DNA of 9,074 bases, from contig CACYKX010000122.1 of the NCBI GenBank assembly GCA_902775075.1, positions 1 to 9,074 of the forward strand, in the 5' to 3' direction. The position numbers and the translations under genes are program-made. This document shows, piece after piece, positions 1-5,959 of the stretch. Below the pieces are notes generated by a model that ran no database searches, was not told the origin of the DNA, and was given only the letters and a program-made list of their open reading frames with translations. The stretch comes from an uncultured Prevotellaceae bacterium (GTDB lineage Bacteria; Bacteroidota; Bacteroidia; Bacteroidales; Bacteroidaceae). The stretch's first letter is position 1, and every line of letters starts with the position of its first letter.

Positions 1-354
1 GCGGTTATCCATCGAGCAGACCTTGCTCAGTTCCCCATGCAGATGTATGACCCGTGTCGAGCCAGCCCGTTCATGCAGGTTATCCACATTCTGCGTGATC
101 ACCGTCACCTCATGCTCTTTCTCCAGCTCTGCTATCATGCGGTGAGCATCGTTCGGCTCCACCTCGGCCAGTTTTTTCCGCCTCCAATTATAGAAGTCAA
201 GGCACTTCTGCGTCTCATTATAGAGGGCATCCGTACTGGCCAGGTGAACCCACTCCTCGTTTGTCCACATGCCATCCTTACCACGGAATGTACTCAATCC
301 ACTTTCAGCACTAACGCCCGCACCTGTCAGAAATACTATATGTTGTCGAGTCAT
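1..354 (-). CDS. NAD-dependent protein deacylase, sirtuin (SIR2/CobB-like), 5' part only
   Basis: Sirtuins remove acyl groups from lysine side chains in the cytoplasm, using NAD+. The frame opens with ATG at 354, just after an in-frame TAG at 367-369, and runs off the left edge, giving 118 codons. Visible motifs are the NAD-binding GAGVSAESG at residues 11-19 followed by TFRG (22-25), TQNVDNLHERAG (87-98), and HLHGEL (104-109), where His106 is the expected catalytic base. Tyr55 and Arg58 in FYNWRR match the Tyr-x-x-Arg pair that class III sirtuins such as E. coli CobB and human SIRT5 use to bind succinyl/malonyl-lysine, so desuccinylase activity is plausible. The C-terminal half of the Rossmann fold lies outside the window. 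The gene starts 15 bp after the serpin stop and so is probably in the same transcript. Family assignment is firm; acyl preference is inferred. Confidence 0.95.
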   Translation of the reverse strand, partial: MTRQHIVFLTGAGVSAESGLSTFRGKDGMWTNEEWVHLASTDALYNETQKCLDFYNWRRKKLAEVEPNDAHRMIAELEKEHEVTVITQNVDNLHERAGSTRVIHLHGELSKVCSMDNR

Positions 355-369
355 ATCACTATTATCCTA

Positions 370-1515
370 TTATTCTATATCGTTTATTATGCCGGTGAAT
401 AATATAGTACCACTTGTCTCTTCCACTATCTCAAAGAGGAAAGGACGGTCAACCGTCATCACGATTGGTTTATCATCTTCTTCTGGGGGAAGACAGCCTG
501 CACAGACAATGGATGTCAATGCAACAGCTTCAGTCTCAGTTTCATTTACTATGATCTTTACTTTCTGTGCTATGTCTGAAATCTGTATATTGTCCGCGAG
601 TTGGGGGAGAATGTCTGTTGAAGTGAATAATTCCTTCAGTCCCAGCTGTTGAAATATGTTAGTCATCTTGATGTCCGTCTCAGCGGAGAATCTCGGGAGA
701 TACAAGCAGACGTGTTCTTCCTTAACTTCTTGTTTTGCATCTTTCTCAGCTATTGCCCGTAGCAACTCGATATTAGAAACACACAGCCTGGGCAGATAAA
801 TACGCATCACATAAGACTTTTCGGAAGAGAAGTCGGTCAGATAACTCAGCTCTACCATCTGATACTTGTCCGTCTCTTTATAGGGCAGTCTTTCTTCCAT
901 ACACATTGTCGGCACATCAACGGTTTCTTTAGCCCCATAGAAAGGAAGCTCGTCGGTATTCTCCTCTTCGAAGGGTATTTCCCAATGTGCTTTAAAATAG
1001 AGGATGTCTGTAAGCAAAACCCGGGTAAGCGGGTCAACCTTCGCATTTAGGGATGGTATCAAACCGTGTGAAGCCTCATTGATCTTTGCATCTATTAAGC
1101 CTTGCGTGTCAGGATTGGCAAAGTCCACTCGTTCGTATTCTACACCGAATGCCTCTCTCATATCTGCAATGTGCCCAGCCTTAAGACGTAGTTGTTCCTG
1201 AAGCCAAAGGATGGTGCTCAGTTCAACTATCGGACTCTCACTGACTTCGCCACTTATATTATAGCATGTAGCAACGGAGAAATTATCCTTTCGACAAAAC
1301 TCGTTTGCATCCTCAATTCCGGCACTTTCGCCGACAGCGACATCTAAAATCTTGCGTTGCATGTCAGGCGAAGCCCAGTTTGAAAGAAGGACTAACACTG
1401 CTTGAAGTCTCGATGGGGAAACGGCAATATTGTCATCGTTAGCAGCATTTCCCACAATTTGCTCCATCAGCTTTTCGCTGAATGATCTTCTAAAATCCTT
1501 ATTACTTCTATTCAT
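370..1515 (-). CDS. Serpin family protein without signal peptide
   Basis: This 381-aa protein covers a whole serpin fold. Diagnostic segments are NIAVSPSRLQAVL (29-41, helix B start), INEASHGLIPSL (145-156), LLTDILYFKAHWEIPF (167-182, the classic strand 3A region), VDVPTMCMEERLPY (199-212), YLPRFS (272-277), and VDRPFLFEI...GTILFTG (355-375), the serpin signature at the C terminus. The reactive loop begins at Glu325 (P17), with hinge ETETEAVALTS. Counting from the hinge places P1 at Cys341 and P1' at Leu342, with another Cys at P4 (338). The hinge has Glu rather than Gly at P15 but keeps Thr14, Glu13, Ala12 and Thr8, so inhibitory function is plausible but not certain. No export signal is present and an in-frame stop at 1522-1524 forbids extension, so the product is predicted cytoplasmic. 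It starts 2 bp after the preceding gene. The target protease is unknown. Confidence 0.93.
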   Translation of the reverse strand: MNRSNKDFRRSFSEKLMEQIVGNAANDDNIAVSPSRLQAVLVLLSNWASPDMQRKILDVAVGESAGIEDANEFCRKDNFSVATCYNISGEVSESPIVELSTILWLQEQLRLKAGHIADMREAFGVEYERVDFANPDTQGLIDAKINEASHGLIPSLNAKVDPLTRVLLTDILYFKAHWEIPFEEENTDELPFYGAKETVDVPTMCMEERLPYKETDKYQMVELSYLTDFSSEKSYVMRIYLPRLCVSNIELLRAIAEKDAKQEVKEEHVCLYLPRFSAETDIKMTNIFQQLGLKELFTSTDILPQLADNIQISDIAQKVKIIVNETETEAVALTSIVCAGCLPPEEDDKPIVMTVDRPFLFEIVEETSGTILFTGIINDIE

Positions 1516-1517
1516 AA

Positions 1518-1877
1518 TCAGTTAAGTTGATTGTCAGAATCGTTGAACATTATTCGGAGAACTTCATCTTGCTTCGATTTTAACCTGGCAATTTCCTCTT
1601 CGTTTTCCTTTATCTTGTCCTTTATGGCCTGAATCTTCATGTCTTTCCCCAAAATGGCCATGAGTTCTTTTACGGAAGATGTGTACTGCTCTGCAATATC
1701 AATTTCTCCAGTTTGTTCTTGTAGGCCAAGTAGCAGGCCTGCAGTAAATTTTGCTGTGACATAGAGCAATAATGCCGTAGAATTTTCTTGATCAACTTCT
1801 TCGACAAGCACATTGGCCAACTTCTGTATGATACGGTCGGCCTCCTTCATAAATTCTTTTCGCTCTGTCTTATTCAT
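1518..1877 (-). CDS. Hypothetical small coiled-coil protein
   Basis: I do not recognise this 119-aa protein. The N-terminal 30 residues are charged and helical-looking. Residues 34-52 form a more hydrophobic helix (STALLLYVTAKFTAGLLLG), though it contains Lys and is followed by a charged stretch, so I read it as a buried or amphipathic helix rather than a clear membrane span. Residues about 82-110 (IKDKIKENEEEIARLKSKQDE) have heptad-like spacing of Ile/Leu and look like a short coiled coil, suggesting self-association or partner binding. I chose ATG at 1877 because GAAAGAG lies just upstream. An alternative ATG at 1925 would add 16 residues and overlap the end of the lipoprotein gene by 20 bp. 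The stop is 2 bp from the serpin start, so coupled translation with the serpin is likely. No function can be assigned. Confidence 0.8.
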   Translation of the reverse strand: MNKTERKEFMKEADRIIQKLANVLVEEVDQENSTALLLYVTAKFTAGLLLGLQEQTGEIDIAEQYTSSVKELMAILGKDMKIQAIKDKIKENEEEIARLKSKQDEVLRIMFNDSDNQLN

Positions 1878-1905
1878 TACTCTTTCGTTTTTGATGTTTC
1901 CGTTT

Positions 1906-2277
1906 TCAATCCCATCCCTCTTCATCGTTATTCTCCATATAGCGACTCATGCCGTTGTCTTCCATGTCATCTTCCGAAGCAGGGTCGAAGCCGCGCATAT
2001 TGTCTGGCTTATGAGGAGGACGTTCTTTTCCGTGAGGTGGTGGAGGTGGCGGTCCATCGAAATGCTTACCATCAGGTGGTGGTGGCGGTGGAGTATGGTC
2101 ATCCATGAATTCATCTGGCAACGGATGGTGAAGTGAAACAGGGTGTATAGAGTCTGTAATAGCAATACTATCCACATCACTGATGTTATCAGGGTTTAGG
2201 CTCTTCCTACTTGTACAGGATACTGTGAGTAGTAGAGAAAAGACAAGAACTAACCAAGCTACCTTATATTTCATCAT
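1906..2277 (-). CDS. Small proline-rich lipoprotein
   Basis: This 123-aa protein starts with a short basic stretch (KYK), a hydrophobic core WLVLVFSLLLTV, and the lipobox-like TVSC with Cys21 as the lipidation site, so signal peptidase II processing is expected. The first two codons are both ATG; the start may be either (2277 or 2274). The mature part is about 100 residues, hydrophilic and low in complexity: two hexaproline runs (63-68 and 76-81) separated by DGKHFDG, more His/Pro (RPPHKP), then an acidic tail with many Asp/Glu/Asn. No folded domain is evident. The residues after Cys21 (TSRKS) lack the acidic surface-export pattern of many Bacteroidota lipoproteins, so a periplasm-facing location is more likely than the cell surface, but this is inference. 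It is the first gene of the serpin block, after a 79-bp gap. Function unknown. Confidence 0.85.
   Translation of the reverse strand: MMKYKVAWLVLVFSLLLTVSCTSRKSLNPDNISDVDSIAITDSIHPVSLHHPLPDEFMDDHTPPPPPPDGKHFDGPPPPPPHGKERPPHKPDNMRGFDPASEDDMEDNGMSRYMENNDEEGWD
2035..2091 (-). repeat. Tandem hexaproline-coding repeats
   Basis: Two 18-bp G-rich stretches on the plus strand, at 2035-2052 and 2074-2091, both begin AGGTGGTGG and differ at a few later positions. On the coding (minus) strand each encodes six prolines of the lipoprotein. Spacing is 39 bp from start to start. Both the codon mix (CCA/CCT/CCG) and the similar flanks (Asp-Gly nearby) suggest an internal duplication. Such runs would need elongation factor P for smooth translation. 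Confidence 0.8.
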
Positions 2278-2356
2278 CTTATATTTTTAATTTCTAAATC
2301 AATGATCAGTGTCAAAATAGAGCTATCACCTTGTTCTTATTTATTGCCTTATACAA
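2278..2356 (-). promoter_or_regulatory. AT-rich intergenic gap, likely promoter region of the lipoprotein-serpin block
   Basis: This 79-bp AT-rich gap is the largest break between genes in the window and separates the two gene blocks. On the minus strand it contains TATTTTGAC near the middle, one base short of the Bacteroidota -7 consensus TAnnTTTG, but no convincing -33 TTG at the right distance. No stem-loop with a T tract that would end the upstream transcript is visible. I call it a probable promoter region by position, not by a clear motif. Confidence 0.3.
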
Positions 2357-2728
2357 TTAACAGAGATCCTTTAACTTCCGGAAGAGTATTAAAAACCATT
2401 CTTTTGTATCCTCATTTGCATATGAGGGAGATGACCAATGATTGAAGTTTCTCCATTGGGAAAAGAGTGCATTTCCAATAATCTGGATATCGTTTATCTT
2501 TTCTATGTTGTCCTTCAAACATTGAATGTCGTTCCATGCACGTTCTCCGTATGCATCAATGAAAGTTTGCCCACAATCCATATCAAAACCTATTTCCTGG
2601 CAGTCATTGGGGAAATCGTTATTATCGAAGAATCGGTAATACGACTCCGTTGTACGTCCAAATTCTTTCTCGAAGAAATCGATATACTTATCGGCGAATT
2701 TTGCGATGTCAGAATTATTATACTCCAT
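2357..2728 (-). CDS. Hypothetical small acidic protein following the McrBC-nuclease genes
   Basis: I do not recognise a named family for this 123-aa protein. It is acidic and rich in aromatic residues, with short segments ADKYIDFFEKEFGR (12-25), IGFDMDCGQTFIDAYG (46-61), IIGNALFSQWRNFNHWSS (83-100) and a C-terminal helix WFLILFRKLKDLC. There is no signal peptide or membrane span, so it should be a soluble cytoplasmic protein. The overall shape (about 120 residues, acidic, Trp/Phe-rich) is like many immunity-type or accessory proteins, but that is only a resemblance. I chose ATG at 2728, preceded by AAAGGTAAT and leaving a 49-bp gap after the nuclease gene. An upstream in-frame ATG at 2842 would add 38 residues and overlap the nuclease gene by 65 bp; the added N terminus looks less natural. 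Same direction and closeness suggest it belongs to the defence operon. Confidence 0.75.
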   Translation of the reverse strand: MEYNNSDIAKFADKYIDFFEKEFGRTTESYYRFFDNNDFPNDCQEIGFDMDCGQTFIDAYGERAWNDIQCLKDNIEKINDIQIIGNALFSQWRNFNHWSSPSYANEDTKEWFLILFRKLKDLC

Positions 2729-2777
2729 ATTACCTTTATTCAATTCTATCACTCTTCTTTTATACTTTTGTGTCTCC

Positions 2778-4610
2778 TTATAATCTTGTGATATTGATAT
2801 ACCTTGTTTCCAGATAATCCAACCATGATAGATTCCTATCATTTTTATAGTGCTTTCTCAAAGCCTTAAAGAAACCTTCATAGGTGATGGCATGAAAAGT
2901 GTTCTTACCTTTCTCCGTAAGCAAATCTTCGTATGCAGCAACAGTTCCTGTGTGGCTTCCAGAAGAATGGAAATGGCTGTTCCCTGACGGATATAGCGTG
3001 AGAGAGTCAAAATAGTCTGCCTTACCCTGCTGAAGCATTGCCAAGCCAAGGATGTGATTTCTCCACAATTGAATGAAATCAGGATTGTTGAACTGCATGG
3101 GGTCGTTGTTGAGGAAACACCCACTATCACGAGTCGTAACCGAATAGGCAGACTGGGAATCCCGCATCATGGAAAATTCCTTATTACCCACGCTATAGCC
3201 TTCTTCGGTATATTTCACCTCTATTCCTATCACGCCCTTTTCACCCTTGGATGTTGCGTATTCTACATAAACATCGAATGCTGTCTTGTCGTTTATCGTG
3301 TTGGGGGCGTATTCAATCAGCCATTTGCGAATCGTCTTGATGTCTCTATGAGGGAGTATCTCAGAGAAACAACGTGAAGCAGTCAACAAGTCTGTCATCA
3401 TTGGGACGAAGATGTTATAAGGGACATGCTCGCTGCGTAACATGTTGGCCATCAAGCCGAAGTCTCTGGGTATTCCACCTCTATGCTCCAAGAATTCCTT
3501 TCTTATCTCTTCGTGGTATTCAGGAACAAAGTTCATAAGCCGTGCAGCATCAGCAGGTGTAAGGATAGCGATGTCGGTCTCTGTTGTACGCCGATGTTCA
3601 AACTCTTCAGCGGTCTCGTTTGTACCTTGACGGGTTGAGTGGTTGCGTCCCATCTGCAATTTCAGGATATTTTCTCTGAACCATGCCTGATGTTGGCGGC
3701 AAGCTCTTTTGTAGTCGTTGTCACCTCCATAATGGGCCTTAGCTGGTTGCGCTGCTTTCGAAGAACCAATATACTCAATCTTGATGTCACGTCCTGCTTC
3801 ACCCAGATTGCTGATAATTCTGTTAAAGCTCAACTTGTCGTAATCGGAAGAGTTGGCAAGAATGAACATGATCTTGGGGCACTCTGAAAAAGTATAATCG
3901 ATAGGTGTCCCTTCAAACAACTGCAACTGAGTTTTCTGCTTGATGATACTCGTAACGTCTCCAAGAAGAATCTGCCTGACATATACATTGTTGATGATGG
4001 CCTGTGACATTCTTACATGATCCTCAATTCCAGATTTGCCTTCTACAGCACCCAATCCACATTTCACCTCTGCAAGATAGATTTCATGCCTGCCTTCTTC
4101 ATTGGGCTTGTTGCTGACAACAAGTAAATCGACTTTTGTTTTATCCTTTAACCTATATTCCATAGGAATAGTCGTTTGGTCAGGTGCCCATTCCATGTCT
4201 ATAGCAAGATGATCTCCGTCAAAGGAGCTGTGTACCGTTTTGTATTGTTGCTGGACGATAAACTCATCATGTGATTTGTAGTTTTTGCACAGAGTCTTGG
4301 CATCTTCAAAATACTGCCTGACCTTGTGCAAATCTTGCAAGTCAGAAGGTTCATTAAGCTGTACGGTCAATGTCAAACCATCTTTTCTGTTTGTGTAATA
4401 GCGAGGGTTGAGCATGGTGATATTGTCTGAGGCATTCTTCCTATGCGTGATTCTCAGAATCAGATTTTTCTGACAATATATCATCACTTCATCCTTCACT
4501 CTGATTTCAAAGGCCAACTCTTTGTCGGACTTCACATATTGAAGGAAAGAGTGATACATGCCACCTTCCAGATATTTCGATATGCTCTCTGATGATAAAC
4601 GTCTTCCCAT
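2778..4610 (-). CDS. Tandem PD-(D/E)XK nuclease, C-terminal part PGN_0703-like putative restriction endonuclease
   Basis: This 610-aa protein seems to hold two nuclease-type cores. In the N-terminal half, after a beta-rich region (about 20-125), the order Glu140 (DMEW), Asp161 (VDLLVV), Glu181-Val-Lys183 (AEVK) and Gln203 fits the E...D...ExK...Q layout of PD-(D/E)XK enzymes. The C-terminal half has HQAWFRENIL (307-316), EHVPYNIFVPM (394-404), Asp446 (AFDVYVEY) followed by Glu464-Val-Lys466 (IGIEVKYTEEG), then LWRNHILGLAML (515-526) and LTLYPSGNSH (537-546). This order resembles the PGN_0703 family of putative restriction endonucleases as I remember it. Both cores keep the acidic and lysine residues expected for activity. 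The gene begins 8 bp after the McrC stop, so it is likely cotranslated and works with McrBC, probably as an additional DNA-cutting subunit. Catalysis and target are inferred. Confidence 0.8.
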   Translation of the reverse strand: MGRRLSSESISKYLEGGMYHSFLQYVKSDKELAFEIRVKDEVMIYCQKNLILRITHRKNASDNITMLNPRYYTNRKDGLTLTVQLNEPSDLQDLHKVRQYFEDAKTLCKNYKSHDEFIVQQQYKTVHSSFDGDHLAIDMEWAPDQTTIPMEYRLKDKTKVDLLVVSNKPNEEGRHEIYLAEVKCGLGAVEGKSGIEDHVRMSQAIINNVYVRQILLGDVTSIIKQKTQLQLFEGTPIDYTFSECPKIMFILANSSDYDKLSFNRIISNLGEAGRDIKIEYIGSSKAAQPAKAHYGGDNDYKRACRQHQAWFRENILKLQMGRNHSTRQGTNETAEEFEHRRTTETDIAILTPADAARLMNFVPEYHEEIRKEFLEHRGGIPRDFGLMANMLRSEHVPYNIFVPMMTDLLTASRCFSEILPHRDIKTIRKWLIEYAPNTINDKTAFDVYVEYATSKGEKGVIGIEVKYTEEGYSVGNKEFSMMRDSQSAYSVTTRDSGCFLNNDPMQFNNPDFIQLWRNHILGLAMLQQGKADYFDSLTLYPSGNSHFHSSGSHTGTVAAYEDLLTEKGKNTFHAITYEGFFKALRKHYKNDRNLSWLDYLETRYINITRL

Positions 4611-4618
4611 GATAAATG

Positions 4619-5959
4619 TCAGCTCTTATCTATAAAACAGTTCAGTGATTCAACAAATGCTTTTTCCATTCCTTTCATCTTCTCACAGAATTCTGCATAC
4701 GAAGAAGCAGTCTTGCTTATCTCAATGCCGAATATTGAGAGTGTGGCAGCTCTTCCTTTCAAATGTGAGGTCGGAATCTTCACCTGTTTCTTTTCCAGCG
4801 GAGCAATAAAGCCACCTCTATCCACATGTAGAGTCGTCATATATGCCATAACCTGATGTACGTCATCCCGGTCAACCATAGATACTTTCTCATAACTGCC
4901 AAGTCGTTTGTATTTCGCATCAAGCACCATGTCATCCTTATAGAAATCTGGGTAACGAATACCGCTATGGTCATCAAACAGATAGATACCACCTTTATGC
5001 AACTTGTTCTCAGGATGGATAAACCCTATATCACGCAGAATAGTATTGACATACTCCTCCCAAAGCCAGGCACCATCGAACAGTATGCCGCAAATCTCAT
5101 CGTCACTTTCGCCGTATTTCACTTCTTCCATTCTGAGTATCTGCAGACATAGTGTTTGTAGTGGTCGATACTCCGTATAGTAAGGATGCGCCTTTACGCG
5201 CAGGTTCTTACTGATGATACTGCTTCGCTCATTCTTATTATATAAAGGTGTATGCTCTACGATTATCTTCACGTTCTCAATAGTCTCACGATCTACATTC
5301 AAGACAGACTGGCCATACCTCTTGGTTTTCATAAAATCAATAGTATGCCGGATTAGTTCTGTCATATTGTTGTCGTGACTGTACTCACGTGTCGAGTAGG
5401 CTATGTTCCCAACAAAAGGTACATTCTTTGCGATATGTCTACCTATGTCGATAGTCCCTTTGAGATTAGCATCGTTATGCTTGAAGTTCTGGTATTCCCT
5501 ATACACACCTTGACGCATGGCAGCTTTGAGGAAATACGGGAACATAAACATTATGAAATCGAAGACGTCCTCTTGCTCATTATTGTGACTGAGATCAAAG
5601 AGGTTAAACGACAACACTTTCTGGAGCATATAATGCAGCAGGAAGTCGTCACGTCCGACATCAAATCTTGATTTAATCTTGATTTGAAGGTTTTCGACAC
5701 CGATGAATCCCATCACATTACCTGTAGTAATACGAACCTTTTCAGAATCATCGGTATTCAAGATGCTCATGACAGAAGACTCACCAATTCTGTCATCAGA
5801 CGATTCGATGCTGTAGGGGAAGATGAGTAAGTTCTCATTCTCCCTACACAGCTGCGCAACCGTCTTATCTGCGATTGGGAACAATGCAGCGACATTCTTT
5901 CTCAGGAATGTCCCTGCATCGGGCTGTCCGATGTTATTATCTGTCAGATTAATCCTCAT
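4619..5959 (-). CDS. mcrC: McrC-like nuclease subunit of a McrBC-type restriction system
   Basis: McrC is the endonuclease partner that McrB rings recruit; in E. coli the complex cuts DNA between modified cytosine sites. This 446-aa protein has the expected two parts. The N-terminal part (about 1-130) includes MGFIGVENLQIKIKSRF (83-99), a beta-rich McrC-type segment. The C-terminal nuclease core has Pro337-Asp338 (RYPDF), then Asp347-Ala-Lys349 (LDAKYKRL), and later DDVHQVMAYM (365-374) carrying the Gln/Tyr motif of McrC enzymes. Upstream of the core, LKGTIDIGRH (166-175) and WLWEEYVNTIL (298-308) also match the family pattern. It is longer than E. coli McrC (about 350 aa), as is common in Bacteroidota homologues. 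Its ATG overlaps the end of mcrB by 11 bp, supporting coupled synthesis of the two subunits. All catalytic residues are present. Confidence 0.92.
   Translation of the reverse strand: MRINLTDNNIGQPDAGTFLRKNVAALFPIADKTVAQLCRENENLLIFPYSIESSDDRIGESSVMSILNTDDSEKVRITTGNVMGFIGVENLQIKIKSRFDVGRDDFLLHYMLQKVLSFNLFDLSHNNEQEDVFDFIMFMFPYFLKAAMRQGVYREYQNFKHNDANLKGTIDIGRHIAKNVPFVGNIAYSTREYSHDNNMTELIRHTIDFMKTKRYGQSVLNVDRETIENVKIIVEHTPLYNKNERSSIISKNLRVKAHPYYTEYRPLQTLCLQILRMEEVKYGESDDEICGILFDGAWLWEEYVNTILRDIGFIHPENKLHKGGIYLFDDHSGIRYPDFYKDDMVLDAKYKRLGSYEKVSMVDRDDVHQVMAYMTTLHVDRGGFIAPLEKKQVKIPTSHLKGRAATLSIFGIEISKTASSYAEFCEKMKGMEKAFVESLNCFIDKS

Noticed and set aside
37..402. Plus-strand open frame of about 121 codons at the left edge
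   Set aside because: It is antisense to the clear sirtuin and serpin genes and its translation shows no family features.
1734..1767. Transmembrane segment in the 119-aa protein (about residues 37-48)
   Set aside because: The hydrophobic stretch contains Lys and Thr, is short and lies between charged helices, so a membrane span is not convincing.
1878..1925. Upstream ATG at 1925 as start of the coiled-coil protein
   Set aside because: ATG at 1877 has a better ribosome-binding sequence (GAAAGAG) and avoids overlap with the lipoprotein gene. Not fully excluded.
1788..2136. Plus-strand open frames opposite the lipoprotein
   Set aside because: They arise from the complement of the proline codons and have no plausible domain; the minus-strand frame has a real signal peptide and lipobox.
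2278..2356. Clear Bacteroidota promoter or rho-independent terminator in the intergenic gap
   Set aside because: TATTTTGAC is one base short of the -7 consensus, no -33 element is at the right distance, and no stem-loop followed by a T run was found.
2729..2842. Upstream ATG at 2842 as start of the small 123-aa gene
   Set aside because: It would overlap the nuclease gene by 65 bp and add an unnatural N terminus; ATG at 2728 with AAAGG upstream fits better. Not fully excluded.
2357..4610. Toxin-antitoxin pair formed by the 610-aa nuclease and the 123-aa protein
   Set aside because: Gene order (large effector first) and size are possible, but no toxin or immunity family is recognised, so I kept this only as a hypothesis under findings.
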